35,828 nt of DNA from Cellulomonas gelida. Lineage in GTDB: Bacteria > Actinomycetota > Actinomycetes > Actinomycetales > Cellulomonadaceae. The notes under the pieces were generated by a model, which made no database searches, was not told where the DNA came from, and was given only the letters and a program-made list of their open reading frames with translations. The DNA is taken from the NCBI RefSeq assembly GCF_006538725.1, contig NZ_BJLQ01000036.1, forward strand, positions 1-35,828, read 5' to 3'. Shown piece by piece: positions 15,893 through 26,166 of this stretch. The translations under genes were made by a program, and so were the position numbers. Position 1 is the first letter of the stretch. Each line of letters opens with the position of its first letter.

Positions 15893-17290
15893 ATGACGCT
15901 CGTGACGCTGGCCCAGGCCACCTACGTGCTGGCCGCCGTGCTGTTCGTGCTCTCCCTGGCGGGTCTGAGCAAGCAGGAGACCGCTCGGCGAGGCAACGTC
16001 CTCGGCATGGTCGGCATGGTGCTCGCACTGGCCGCCACCATCGCGCTCGCGCTGCAGGCGTCGCAGCGCTCGACGCTCGCGACGGCGCTGCTGATCGCGC
16101 TCGTGCTGGGCGTGGGCGCCGTCATCGGCACCTGGCGTGCGCGCCAGGTCGAGATGACCCAGATGCCCGAGCTCATCGCGATGCTGCACTCGTTCGTCGG
16201 TGCCGCCGCGGTGCTCGTCGGCATCAACTCGTACCTGACCGAGCCGCCGCACGGCGTGCACCTCGTCGAGGTGTTCCTGGGCGTGTTCATCGGCGCGGTC
16301 ACGTTCACCGGCTCGATCGTCGCCTACCTCAAGCTCTCCGCGAAGATCAAGAGCGCGCCGCTGACCCTGCCCGGGCGCAACCTGCTCAACCTGGGCGCGG
16401 TCGTCGTGTCGCTCGGCCTGCTCGCGTGGTTCGTCGCGGCACCGTCGATCTGGCCGCTGCTGGCCATGACCGTGATCGCGCTCGCCCTCGGCTGGCACCT
16501 GGTCGCGGCGATCGGCGGCGGCGACATGCCGGTCGTCGTCTCGATGCTCAACTCGTACTCCGGGTGGGCGGCGGCAGCCGCGGGCTTCATGCTCAGCAAC
16601 GACCTGCTGATCGTCACGGGAGCGCTCGTCGGTGCGTCCGGTGCGATCCTGTCGTACCTCATGTGCCGCGCGATGAACCGGTCGTTCATCTCGGTGATCC
16701 TGGGCGGCTTCGGCGCCGAGGAAGGTGCCGCGGCGCCCTCCGGCGGGGGACCGGTCGGGGAGCACAGCGAGATGTCCGCCGCGGACGTCGCCGACCTGCT
16801 GGGTGACGCGCGCTCGGTCGTCATCACCCCGGGCTACGGCATGGCCGTGGCCAAGGCGCAGTACCCCGTCGCGGACCTGGTCGAGAAGCTGCGGGCGCGG
16901 GGCGTGCAGGTGCGCTTCGGGGTGCACCCCGTGGCGGGACGCCTGCCGGGGCACATGAACGTCCTGCTGGCCGAGGCGAAGGTGCCGTACGACATCGTCC
17001 TCGAGATGGACGAGATCAACGACGACTTCGACGAGACCGACGTCGTGCTCGTCATCGGCGCGAACGACACCGTCAACCCGGCCGCGCTCGACGACCCGTC
17101 CTCGCCCATCGCGGGCATGCCCGTGCTCGAGGTGTGGCACGCGCGTCAGGTCGTGGTGTTCAAGCGGTCGATGGCCACGGGGTATGCGGGCGTGCAGAAC
17201 CCGCTGTTCTTCCGCGACAACACCGCGATGCTGTTCGGCGACGCGCGTGACCAGACGGAGAAGATCGTCGCGGCGCTCGCCGCCCGCTGA
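15893..17290 (+). CDS. pntB: NAD(P) transhydrogenase subunit beta
   Basis: Beta subunit of the membrane transhydrogenase, 465 aa, the normal length. About nine hydrophobic segments in the first 275 residues form the proton-channel domain. The C-terminal NADP(H)-binding domain III has [19 protein letters not shown] (about residue 312), [33 protein letters not shown] and [17 protein letters not shown], all typical. The ATG at 15893 lies one base after the pntA stop. Transcription probably ends at the strong hairpin 21 bases downstream. Confidence 0.97.
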   Translation: MTLVTLAQATYVLAAVLFVLSLAGLSKQETARRGNVLGMVGMVLALAATIALALQASQRSTLATALLIALVLGVGAVIGTWRARQVEMTQMPELIAMLHSFVGAAAVLVGINSYLTEPPHGVHLVEVFLGVFIGAVTFTGSIVAYLKLSAKIKSAPLTLPGRNLLNLGAVVVSLGLLAWFVAAPSIWPLLAMTVIALALGWHLVAAIGGGDMPVVVSMLNSYSGWAAAAAGFMLSNDLLIVTGALVGASGAILSYLMCRAMNRSFISVILGGFGAEEGAAAPSGGGPVGEHSEMSAADVADLLGDARSVVITPGYGMAVAKAQYPVADLVEKLRARGVQVRFGVHPVAGRLPGHMNVLLAEAKVPYDIVLEMDEINDDFDETDVVLVIGANDTVNPAALDDPSSPIAGMPVLEVWHARQVVVFKRSMATGYAGVQNPLFFRDNTAMLFGDARDQTEKIVAALAAR

Positions 17291-17310
17291 CGAACCCTGT
17301 CGACCTCCGC

Positions 17311-17342
17311 AACGGGGACCGTGCGCTCGCACGGTCCCCGTT
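17311..17342 (+). terminator. pntAB terminator hairpin
   Basis: A perfect 14-bp stem, AACGGGGACCGTGC (17311-17324) against 17329-17342, with a GCTC loop. It starts 21 bases after the pntB stop and separates pntAB from the xylanase gene. Confidence 0.85.
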
Positions 17343-17427
17343 CGGCGTTCGCGCACGCGCGCGCGGCAGGGCAGGACGGGTCCCCGGCGAACCGATTCAC
17401 CCCTCGTCGGTGAGGTCGCGGGTTCCC

Positions 17428-17433
17428 TAGCCT
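17428..17433 (+). promoter_or_regulatory. -10-like TAGCCT upstream of the xylanase gene
   Basis: TAGCCT fits the TAnnnT hexamer seen before many genes here. A start about 7 bases downstream would give a leader of about 40 bases carrying the AAGGAG at 17469-17474. No clear -35 or CelR-type palindrome was seen. Confidence 0.4.
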
Positions 17434-17481
17434 CCGGCGTGACCGGTGGGTGTGCCGCCGGCAGGCCCAAGGAGCGAAGCG

Positions 17482-19542
17482 ATGCCTCGCCGTGCCCACC
17501 CGCCGTTGCGGACGTCCACCCTGTCGAGCGTCGGGGCGTTGGCAGCCCTCGTCGTCGCCGCGCTGGTGGTGGTCGTCGCGTTCGTCGCGCCGTTCGCCTC
17601 GCCGGCCCGCGCGGCGGCCACGGTCGTCGTGCAGTCCGACTTCGAGGACGGGCTCGACGGCTGGGGTGCGCGCGGCAGCAGCACCGTCTCGCTGAGCACC
17701 GAGAACCCGCGCGGCAGCCAGAGCCTGCTGGTGACGGGCCGCACCGAGTCCTGGAACGGCGCGGCGCTGCCCGTGACCCTCACGCCCGGCGTCACCTACT
17801 CGGTCTCGCTGTGGCTGCGCCTGCCCTCGACGGGCACCGGGTACGCGGACCTGCGCGTGTCCGTGCAGCGCGACGACGCGAACGGCTCGTCGTACGACAC
17901 CGTCGCGACCGCGACCGGCGTGACGAGCGGCGCGTGGACGCAGGTGACCGCGAGCTACACGCCCGGACCGTTCGACACCGCACAGCTCTACGTCGAGTCC
18001 CCGTCGTCGCTCACCGACATCCTCGTCGACGACGTCGTCGTCACGGGGGAGCGGGCCACGCCCGACCTGACCCTGCCGCAGCTCGACGCGACCCTGCAGC
18101 CGTGGTTCCCGTTCGGCATCGCGGTCGAGCCCGCCGACGTGCTCGCGGGCCGGGGCGAGCTCGTCGCGCACCACGCGGCGCAGATCACTCCGGGCAACCA
18201 GATGAAGCCCGACGCGATCCAGCCCACCGAGGGCACGTTCAGCTTCGCGGCGGCCGACCTCCTCGTGGACTTCGCGCTCGAGCACGGGCAGCGCGTCTAC
18301 GGCCACACGCTGCTGTGGCACCAGCAGACGCCGCAGTGGTGGTTCGAGCGCAACGACGGCGTGGCCCTCACGACGAGCGCCGACGACCAGGCGCTGCTGC
18401 GCTCGCGGCTCAAGGCGCACATCCGCGCGATCGCCGACCACTACCGCACCGAGTACGGGGAGTTCGGCACGCCCGGCAACCCGATCTTCGCGTTCGACGT
18501 GGTCAACGAGGTCATCGACGAGTCGCAGCCCGACGGTCTGCGGCGCAGCGAGTGGTACCGCATCCTCGGCCCGTCGTACATCGCCGACGCCTTCCGGTAC
18601 GCCCGCGCGGCGTTCGGCCCCGACGTCCTGCTGTTCATCAACGACTACAACAGCGAGTACGCGAACAAGCGCACGCCCTACCTGGCGCTCGTCCGGTCGC
18701 TGCTCGCGGACGGCGTGCCGGTCGACGGCGTCGGCCACCAGCTGCACGTCGAGATCGGCCGCTCGCTGAGCGACATCGAGGCGACGATCACCGCGTTCGA
18801 GGCGCTCGACGTCACGCAGGCGGTCACCGAGCTCGACGTCTCGACCTACCAGCACGGCGGCGAGAGCTGGACGACGCCGCCCGCGGACCGTCTGCTGCAG
18901 CAGGCGTACTACTACCGGGACCTGATGACCGTCCTCAAGCGGCACGCGTCGTCGCTCGAGTCCGTGACGGTCTGGGGCGTCGACGACTCGCGGACGTGGC
19001 TGCGGTCGGGGGCCGCGCCGCTGCTGTTCGACGGCGGGCTCCAGGCGAAGGCCGCGTTCTGGGGCATCGTCGACCCGTCCCGCATCGGCACGACGCCGAC
19101 CCCGACCCCCACGCCGTCTCCCACGCCCACGCCGACCCCGACTCCCACGCCCACGCCGACCCCGACTCCCACGCCCACGCCGACTCCGACGCCGACTCCG
19201 ACGCCCACCCCGACGCCCACCATCGGCCCCGGCGGCTGCACCGTGCGCTGGACGACGAGCGCGTGGAACACCGGTCTGACGGCCAACCTGCGGGTCACCA
19301 GCGCCACGGTCGTCGACGGCTGGACCTTGACGTTCGACTTCCCGAACGGGCAGCAGGTCACGCAGGGCTGGAGCGCGCAGTGGTCCCAGACCGGCAGCAC
19401 CGTCACGGCGACCAACGCGTCGTGGAACGGCCGGCTGGCTCCGGGGGCGAGCGCGGACATCGGCTTCAACGCGTCGCACCCCGGCACGCCCACGGCGCCC
19501 GGCACGTTCCGTCTGAACGGGGTGGTGTGCGCGAAGGGCTGA
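17482..19542 (+). CDS. Secreted modular GH10 endo-xylanase (CBM22-GH10-CBM2)
   Basis: Extracellular endo-beta-1,4-xylanase, 686 aa. In order: a signal peptide of about 38 residues (RR-containing n-region, Ala/Val core, cleavage near ARAA); a CBM22-type module (Pfam CBM_4_9) at about 40-185 with DFEDGLDGW and GRTESWNG; the GH10 barrel at about 195-535; a Pro-Thr linker at 538-580; and a CBM2 module at about 585-686. The acid/base is E343 in FDVVNEV and the nucleophile is E450 in VTELDVST. HTLLWHQQTPQW and WGVDDSRTW also match the family. The start at 17482 has AAGGAG 7 bases upstream. It stands alone between terminator and GNAT gene. With the GH1 and CE7 genes of this window it points to plant cell wall use. 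Confidence 0.97.
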   Translation: MPRRAHPPLRTSTLSSVGALAALVVAALVVVVAFVAPFASPARAAATVVVQSDFEDGLDGWGARGSSTVSLSTENPRGSQSLLVTGRTESWNGAALPVTLTPGVTYSVSLWLRLPSTGTGYADLRVSVQRDDANGSSYDTVATATGVTSGAWTQVTASYTPGPFDTAQLYVESPSSLTDILVDDVVVTGERATPDLTLPQLDATLQPWFPFGIAVEPADVLAGRGELVAHHAAQITPGNQMKPDAIQPTEGTFSFAAADLLVDFALEHGQRVYGHTLLWHQQTPQWWFERNDGVALTTSADDQALLRSRLKAHIRAIADHYRTEYGEFGTPGNPIFAFDVVNEVIDESQPDGLRRSEWYRILGPSYIADAFRYARAAFGPDVLLFINDYNSEYANKRTPYLALVRSLLADGVPVDGVGHQLHVEIGRSLSDIEATITAFEALDVTQAVTELDVSTYQHGGESWTTPPADRLLQQAYYYRDLMTVLKRHASSLESVTVWGVDDSRTWLRSGAAPLLFDGGLQAKAAFWGIVDPSRIGTTPTPTPTPSPTPTPTPTPTPTPTPTPTPTPTPTPTPTPTPTPTIGPGGCTVRWTTSAWNTGLTANLRVTSATVVDGWTLTFDFPNGQQVTQGWSAQWSQTGSTVTATNASWNGRLAPGASADIGFNASHPGTPTAPGTFRLNGVVCAKG
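19093..19221 (+). repeat. Pro-Thr linker repeat within the xylanase gene
   Basis: A 129-bp low-complexity stretch of ACG/ACC/ACT and CCG/CCC codons encoding a 43-residue Thr-Pro linker. It includes a perfect 24-bp tandem duplication (19123-19146 and 19147-19170). It joins the GH10 and CBM2 modules. Confidence 0.95.
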
Positions 19543-19569
19543 CGTAGCGGCCTCGGCCACCCGGATCGC

Positions 19570-19575
19570 TAGCCT
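19570..19575 (+). promoter_or_regulatory. -10-like TAGCCT for leaderless GNAT mRNA
   Basis: TAGCCT ends 6 bases before the GTG at 19582, with no Shine-Dalgarno between. This matches the spacing at 34064 and 27911. Confidence 0.5.
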
Positions 19576-19581
19576 GTCCGG

Positions 19582-21571
<1,990 letters not shown>

Positions 21572-21610
21572 TCACCTCAGCCTGAACCGGTCGGTCACCA
21601 CCGACCACCC

Positions 21611-21642
21611 GAGGCCGGTCGCCCCCAAGGGCGACCGGCCTC
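21611..21642 (+). terminator. eno terminator hairpin
   Basis: A perfect 14-bp stem, GAGGCCGGTCGCCC (21611-21624) against 21629-21642, with a CCAA loop, 39 bases after the eno stop. It lacks a T-tract. Confidence 0.85.
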
Positions 21643-21650
21643 ACCCAACC

Positions 21651-21710
21651 CCGCACCACCCCACGCCCGCCCCAACCGCCCCGCACCACCCCGCGCCCGC
21701 CCCAACCGCC
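21651..21710. repeat. 30-bp tandem duplication after eno
   Basis: Two adjacent 30-bp copies (21651-21680 and 21681-21710) differ at one base. They are C-rich on the plus strand, starting CCGCACCACCCC. They lie outside any gene and directly follow the eno terminator. Confidence 0.85.
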
Positions 21711-21773
21711 ACGCCGCCGCCCCGCGCCGGCGTGGCGTCCGCGCGCCTTGGCGATGCCGCCCTGGCCGCAGGG

Positions 21774-21820
21774 ATGGATGCAGGACGTGTGCTGCGGGAG
21801 TGTGCTCCGGCTGCATTCAT
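21774..21820. repeat. Imperfect inverted repeat with inner hairpin
   Basis: ATGGATGCAG (21774-21783) and CTGCATTCAT (21811-21820) are complementary at 9 of 10 positions, one being a G-T clash. Inside them GGAG-tgtg-CTCC (21797-21808) forms a second small stem. The modest A/T content differs from its C- and G-rich surroundings. It may be an RNA structure or a protein-binding site. Confidence 0.5.
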
Positions 21821-21840
21821 CGCTGCACCGACGTCGGGGA

Positions 21841-21913
21841 GGCGGGGAGTGCGGTGGCGGGGAGTGCGGTGGCGGGGAGTAGGGGGCGGGGAGTGGGGAG
21901 GTGGGGAGGTGGG
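21841..21913 (+). repeat. G-rich 15-bp tandem repeat with G-quadruplex potential
   Basis: Units of GGCGGGGAGTGCGGT at 21841 and 21856, then diverged copies to about 21900. The 21874-21906 part has four or more runs of at least four G separated by one to four bases (GGGG-AGTA-GGGGG-C-GGGG-AGT-GGGG), matching the usual quadruplex pattern. It ends about 55 bases upstream of the likely padR -10 and lies on the non-template strand. Confidence 0.75.
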
Positions 21914-22040
21914 TGAGGACGGAGTCGGCGGTGTGTCGCTGTCGGCAGTAGTGCGGGATGCGCAGTAGTGTGCGTTGCGCGAGGGCGGAAGGTCCTCGTG
22001 GCGACGGGTCGTCGTCGCGGCAGGGCGACACGGAGGGCGA

Positions 22041-22370
22041 ATGGACACGACACAGCTCCTCAAGGGGGTGCTCGACGTCGCGGTGCTCGCGGTGGTCGAG
22101 GACGAGGACGGGTACGGCTACGACGTGGTGCGTCGGCTGCGCGCGGCGGGCATCGAGGACGTCGGTGACGCCTCGGTGTACGGCACGCTCCGCCGCCTCT
22201 ACGCCGGGGGCGCGCTCTCGTCGTACGTGGTGCCCTCCGACGAGGGCCCGCACCGCAAGTACTACGGCATCAACAGCCAGGGCCGGGCGATGCTCGACGC
22301 CCAGCGCAAGGAGTGGCACGAGTTCGCGGCGACCATGGGTCGCCTGCTCGGGACGGAGGGCACCAAGTGA
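22041..22370 (+). CDS. PadR-family transcriptional regulator
   Basis: A 109-aa winged-helix repressor of the PadR type. MDTTQLLKGVLDVAVLAVVEDEDGYGYDVVRRLRAAG and VYGTLRRLYAGGALSSYV are the typical helix-turn-helix, and the wing is GPHRKYYGINSQGRAML. The short length is that of the PadR-s2 subgroup, which dimerises through a single C-terminal helix (EWHEFAATMGRLL). The ATG at 22041 has GGAGGG upstream. Its stop overlaps the GTG of the next gene by 4 bases (GTGA), the common arrangement in which PadR controls its own operon with a HAAS-domain membrane partner. The inducer is unknown. Confidence 0.93.
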   Translation: MDTTQLLKGVLDVAVLAVVEDEDGYGYDVVRRLRAAGIEDVGDASVYGTLRRLYAGGALSSYVVPSDEGPHRKYYGINSQGRAMLDAQRKEWHEFAATMGRLLGTEGTK

Positions 22371-23608
22371 GCGTCACGGACCTGCCGCTGACCGACGACG
22401 TCGCGGTGTACGCCGCCGCCGTCCGGGCGGCCCTGCACGACCTCGGCCAGGACCAGGTCGACGACCTGACCGACGGCCTCGAGGCGAACCTCGCGGATGC
22501 GCTCGCCGACGCGAGCCGCACGCACCACGGCAGCCTGGCCGAGGAGTTCGGCACGCCGGCCGCGTACGCCGCCGAGCTGCGCGCCGCCGCGGGGCTCGAT
22601 CCGGTGCCCGCGCGCCGGCTCGGCGGCGTGCGGTCGTGGCTGACCGCGCCGTACCGTGCGCTCCTGCGCACGGGGGACTCGACGCTCGCCCAGCTCCGCG
22701 GGACGCGGTGGTGGCCGGCGACCGAGGACCTGCTCGTCGCGCTGCGCCCGGTGTGGTGGGTCGCGCGCGGGTGGGTCGTCGCGCACCTCGTGCTGCAGCT
22801 CACGGGCATCGAGGACGGGGGTGCGTGGTGGGCGCCGCGCACGTTCGTCGGGTGGGTCGTGATGGTCGGCCTGATCGTGGCGAGTGCGCAGTGGGGGCGC
22901 GGTCGCTGGCGCCCGGGGCGGCGCTGGCAGTCGGTGCTCGTCGGGCTCAACGCGTTCGCCGTGCTCGCCGCCGCGGTGTTCCTGCTGTGGCTGCCCGGGC
23001 AGGGCGTCGGGACCGTCACGAGCGAGAACTGGTACGAGCCCCAGCCCGACGACGGGGTGGTGGTGGGCGGCAGCTACGCCGAGAACCTGTTCGTGTACGA
23101 CGCGCAGGGTCAGCCGGTGGACGGCGCCCAGGTCTTCGACCAGGACGGCCGGCCGGTCACGCTGGGCGTCGGCTCGCTGCAGGAGGCCGAGACCTGGACG
23201 GGCGTCGGCTACGACGACCAGCGGAGCTGGCGCCTCGGCGGTGTGACGAGCAGCGGTGCGGGCGTGTGGAACGCCTTCCCGTTGCGCCTGTTCCCCGACG
23301 CCGCGATCGACGCCGACGCCGCCTGGGAGAACGGGTACCTCGTCTGGCGCACCGAGGTGCCGTGGACCGTGACGACGCCGGGCTGGCCGTTCGCGGCGGC
23401 GCAGCCGATCGTCGTCCCGACCGGCCCCGACACGATCCCCGGCGCCGTGGACGACGATCCGGGCGCGACGCCGACCGCGGGCGCGACGCCGACCGCGGGC
23501 GCGACGCCGACCGCGGGCACCGCCCCCAGCAGCGAGCCGACGCCTACGGGCGACGCGAGCGCCACGGCGACCGGCGCGCCGACGGGGACCCCGTCCGCGC
23601 AGCCGTGA
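22367..23608 (+). CDS. HAAS-type membrane protein, partner of PadR
   Basis: A 413-aa membrane protein. Residues 1-80 form a helical domain like the HAAS/DUF1700 domains found with PadR (VRAALHDLGQDQVDDLTDGLEANLADAL; EEFGTPAAYAAELRAAAGL). Three hydrophobic segments follow at about 138-157, 170-188 and 201-222, then a likely extracytoplasmic domain of about 140 residues containing ENWYEPQPDDGVVVGGSYAE, and a Thr/Pro/Ala-rich C-terminal tail with three ATPTAG repeats. The outer domain resembles no family I can name. The GTG start overlaps the padR stop (GTGA), showing co-translation. It may be a sensor or envelope protein whose level is set by PadR (inference). Confidence 0.8.
   Translation: MSVTDLPLTDDVAVYAAAVRAALHDLGQDQVDDLTDGLEANLADALADASRTHHGSLAEEFGTPAAYAAELRAAAGLDPVPARRLGGVRSWLTAPYRALLRTGDSTLAQLRGTRWWPATEDLLVALRPVWWVARGWVVAHLVLQLTGIEDGGAWWAPRTFVGWVVMVGLIVASAQWGRGRWRPGRRWQSVLVGLNAFAVLAAAVFLLWLPGQGVGTVTSENWYEPQPDDGVVVGGSYAENLFVYDAQGQPVDGAQVFDQDGRPVTLGVGSLQEAETWTGVGYDDQRSWRLGGVTSSGAGVWNAFPLRLFPDAAIDADAAWENGYLVWRTEVPWTVTTPGWPFAAAQPIVVPTGPDTIPGAVDDDPGATPTAGATPTAGATPTAGTAPSSEPTPTGDASATATGAPTGTPSAQP
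23465..23518 (+). repeat. Three tandem 18-bp units in the HAAS-type gene
   Basis: Three identical units GCGACGCCGACCGCGGGC at 23465, 23483 and 23501 encode ATPTAG three times in the C-terminal tail. Confidence 0.95.
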
Positions 23609-23681
23609 GGGAACGGTGAAGGACGCGACGCGGCGGGGCGGCGTCCCGGGCGAGCAGGGGCGTCCGGGGCACAATCGGGGC

Positions 23682-24431
23682 ATGTCAGCGCCCCGACGCC
23701 CGGTCGAGCCGCGCCCGGCCGACGGTCGTGGCGCTGCCCGCGCACCCCGGACGGCCACGCCGTCGCGCGGGGTGCCCCGGGCCGCGACGCCGTCCCGCGG
23801 GGTGCCGCGGGCGACGTCCCGGCCGGGCGCGACGCGCCCGAGCGGCCGGGCGCCGGCCACGCCCGCGCGGGGCACGGCGCGGGCGGAGCGGGCCAGGGTC
23901 GAGCCGCCGCGGCTGTTCTCGGTGCGCACGATCGTCCTGGGCTGCGTGCTGGTCCTGGCGTTCGTCCTGGTCTACCCCACGCTGCACACCTACCTGCGGC
24001 AGGAGGCCGACCTGCGCGCTCTGCGACAGCACGTCGCACAGGCGCGCGAGCGCAACGAGGACCTCCAGGCCGAGCTCGGCCGGTGGGACGACCCGGCGTA
24101 CGTCACGGCGCAGGCGCGCGAGCGGCTCTCGTACGTGCTCCCCGGCGAGACCGCGTATCGCGTGGTGGACCCGGAGACGGTCCAGGACGCGGTCGACGAG
24201 GTCGTCGACGGCACGCCGGTCGTCGCGACGACCGCCGAGGTGCCCTGGTACACGTCCGTGTGGGAGTCGCTGGTCGTCGCGGGTGAGACGACCGACGAGC
24301 CGGACAAGGACGCGTCCTCGACGAAGCGCACCTCGTCGGACGAGGACGCGGCGAAGGGCGCCACGAAGGGGACGACCCCGACGGGTCGGGCGACGAAGGG
24401 CGCGTCGTCGGGCGCGACGCCCACGCCGTAG
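23682..24431 (+). CDS. Septum formation initiator (FtsB/DivIC family)
   Basis: Cell-division protein of the septal FtsB-FtsL-FtsQ complex, 249 aa, longer than the roughly 100-aa E. coli FtsB. An N-terminal disordered region of about 80 residues is rich in Arg, Pro and Ala and contains ATPSRGVPR twice. A single membrane segment lies at about 84-103, followed by a coiled coil (LRQEADLRALRQHVAQARERNEDLQAEL) and the family motif DDPAYVTAQARERLSYVLPGE. The C-terminal 60 residues are Lys/Thr/Ser-rich and probably disordered. The ATG at 23682 is 6 bases after CACAAT, a -10-like hexamer, so the mRNA is probably leaderless. Its place after eno and before DUF501 and ppx is the standard actinobacterial order. 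Confidence 0.92.
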   Translation: MSAPRRPVEPRPADGRGAARAPRTATPSRGVPRAATPSRGVPRATSRPGATRPSGRAPATPARGTARAERARVEPPRLFSVRTIVLGCVLVLAFVLVYPTLHTYLRQEADLRALRQHVAQARERNEDLQAELGRWDDPAYVTAQARERLSYVLPGETAYRVVDPETVQDAVDEVVDGTPVVATTAEVPWYTSVWESLVVAGETTDEPDKDASSTKRTSSDEDAAKGATKGTTPTGRATKGASSGATPTP

Positions 24432-24498
24432 CCCCGGCGGCGCTCTGCCCGCGACCTGGGGGACAATGGACGTCCCCAACCCCAGGACGAGGATCCCC

Positions 24499-24999
24499 GT
24501 GCCCACCATCGCCCCCGCCGTGACCGAGCGAGACCTCGAGGTGCTCGCCGAGCAGCTCAGCCGCCCGCCTCGCGGTGTGGTCGCGATCGCCGCGCGCTGC
24601 GTGTGCGGCCGCCCCCTCGTCGTGCGGACGTCGCCCCGGCTCGACGACGGCACGCCGTTCCCGACCACGTACTACCTGACGAACCCGCAGGCGGTCGCGG
24701 CCGTGAGCACGCTCGAGGCGTCGGGGCTGATGAAGGAGTGGACGGCGCGGCTCGCGGTCGAGGCCGACCTCGCCGAGGCCTACCGCCACGCGCACGAGGC
24801 CTACCTCGCGGACCGTGAGGAGCTCGGGCACGTCGAGGAGATCGCGGGCATCTCGGCCGGCGGCATGCCGACGCGCGTCAAGTGCCTGCACGTGCTCGTC
24901 GGGCACGCGCTCGCGGCCGGGCCGGGCGTGAACCCGTTCGGCGACGAGGCGCTGGCGCTCATCCGCCCGACGTGGCGCCCGGACCGCTGCACCTGCTGA
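24499..24999 (+). CDS. DUF501 family protein
   Basis: A 166-aa protein of the DUF501 family; function unknown. It has a short Cys motif CVCGRPLVV near residue 35, FPTTYYLTNPQAVAAVSTLEASGLM, then GGMPTRVKCLHVLVGHALAAGPGVNPFGDEAL, the most conserved block of the family, and a C-terminal CTC. The Cys and His residues may bind a metal (inference). The GTG at 24499 is chosen for GAGGA 5-6 bases upstream; the in-frame ATG at 24466 overlaps a -10-like GACAAT (24462-24467) that more likely serves as promoter. It sits between ftsB/divIC and ppx as in most actinobacteria. Confidence 0.9.
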   Translation: MPTIAPAVTERDLEVLAEQLSRPPRGVVAIAARCVCGRPLVVRTSPRLDDGTPFPTTYYLTNPQAVAAVSTLEASGLMKEWTARLAVEADLAEAYRHAHEAYLADREELGHVEEIAGISAGGMPTRVKCLHVLVGHALAAGPGVNPFGDEALALIRPTWRPDRCTC

Positions 25000-25149
25000 C
25001 CGACGACCGCGGGTCGGCGTCCGCGCAGGTCGGCGCGACGTGCGTCGGTGCGCACCGTCGTCCGTGCCTGCGGGCCGTGCGCCGCGCATGACGGGCGTCA
25101 CCCGTTCGCCGTTCCGACGACCGCCGCGGCGGGTGCGAGGATGTCCGCC

Positions 25150-26112
25150 GTGACACGAGTGGCTGCCATCGATTGCGGGACGAACTCCATCCGGCTCCTG
25201 GTGGCGGACGTCGACCCGGGCACGGGCGTGCTGGTCGACGTGGACCGCCGCTCGGAGGTCGTGCGGCTCGGCCAGGGCGTGGACCGCACCGGTCGGCTGG
25301 CCCCGGAGGCGCTCGCGCGCACGCTGGACGCGAGCGCGCGCTACGCGCAGATCTGCGCCGAGCTCGACGTCGCCACGATCCGGTTCGTCGCGACGTCGGC
25401 GTCGCGCGACGCCGAGAACCGTGCGGACTTCGTCGACGGCGTGCGCGCGCTGCTGGGGGTCGAGCCCGAGGTCGTGTCGGGGCAGGAGGAGGCCGCGCTG
25501 TCGTTCCGCGGCGCGACGGGTGTGGTCGCCGCGCGGCACCCCGGCCCGTTCCTGGTGGTCGACCTGGGTGGCGGGAGCACCGAGCTCGTCCTGGGCGAGC
25601 GCGCACCCGAGGCGGCGTTGTCGATGGACGTGGGGTGCGTGCGCCTGACGGAGCGCCACCTGCAGGGCGACCCGCCCTCGGCCGACGAGCGTGCGGCGGC
25701 CCACCGTGACGTGGCGGCGGCGCTCGACGAGGCGGCGGCCGTGGTCCCGCTGGGTCGTACGGCGACGCTCGTCGGGCTGGCCGGCTCGGTCACGACCGTG
25801 ACGGCGCACGCGCTCGGCCTGGACTCCTACCGGCCGGAGCGGATCGACGGCGCGGTGCTGGCGACGGACGTGGTCCTGGCCGCGTGCGACGACCTGCTCG
25901 GGCGGACACGCGCGCAGCGGGCGGAGCTCGGGTTCATGCACCCGGGCCGGGTCGACGTGATCGGTGCCGGTGCGCTCGTGTGGCACGACGTCGTGGCGCG
26001 CGTGCGCGACGAGGTCGCTGCCGCGGGTGGCGCGCTCGAGTCGGTGGTGACCTCCGAGCACGACATCCTCGACGGCATCGCGTTCAGCGCCGCGGAGCGC
26101 CTCGCCCGCTGA
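25150..26112 (+). CDS. Exopolyphosphatase / guanosine pentaphosphate phosphohydrolase (Ppx/GppA)
   Basis: Cytoplasmic phosphatase of the ASKHA fold that removes phosphate from polyphosphate or pppGpp. At 320 aa it is the short actinobacterial form without the C-terminal HD-like region of E. coli Ppx. Motifs: VAAIDCGTNSIRLLVADV (phosphate 1), EVVSGQEEAALSFRGA, LVVDLGGGSTELVLG (phosphate 2) and GLAGSVTTVTAHALGL. The GTG at 25150 gives the usual MTRVAAIDCGTNS start; GAGGAT at 25137-25142 lies 7 bases upstream. The in-frame ATG at 25141 would fall inside that hexamer. Polyphosphatase or GppA activity cannot be separated from sequence alone. Confidence 0.93.
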   Translation: MTRVAAIDCGTNSIRLLVADVDPGTGVLVDVDRRSEVVRLGQGVDRTGRLAPEALARTLDASARYAQICAELDVATIRFVATSASRDAENRADFVDGVRALLGVEPEVVSGQEEAALSFRGATGVVAARHPGPFLVVDLGGGSTELVLGERAPEAALSMDVGCVRLTERHLQGDPPSADERAAAHRDVAAALDEAAAVVPLGRTATLVGLAGSVTTVTAHALGLDSYRPERIDGAVLATDVVLAACDDLLGRTRAQRAELGFMHPGRVDVIGAGALVWHDVVARVRDEVAAAGGALESVVTSEHDILDGIAFSAAERLAR

Positions 26113-26166
26113 GCTCCGGCACGAACCGTGTCGCCAGGGGGAAACGCCTGTGGTGCACGTCACTGA

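Larger units (their letters stand above)
21572..22040. other. 469-bp gene-free stretch between eno and padR
   Basis: No credible gene was found here. In order the stretch holds the eno terminator, a 30-bp tandem duplication, an imperfect inverted repeat able to fold, a G-rich 15-bp repeat with quadruplex potential, and a -10-like TAGTGT (21966-21971) that would give padR a leader of about 60 bases with GGAGGG before the ATG. It is the longest and most repeat-rich gap of the window. Confidence 0.8.

Noticed and set aside
19093..19221. Repetitive DNA in the xylanase gene considered as a mobile or regulatory repeat
   Set aside because: It is an in-frame Pro-Thr linker of the kind usual in modular cellulases and xylanases.
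21651..21906. Tandem repeats after eno considered as a CRISPR array
   Set aside because: Units are directly adjacent with no unique spacers, and no cas gene is present.
25000..25149. Possible small gene or RNA between DUF501 and ppx
   Set aside because: No frame with a ribosome site, no clear hairpin and only low-complexity GC-rich sequence.
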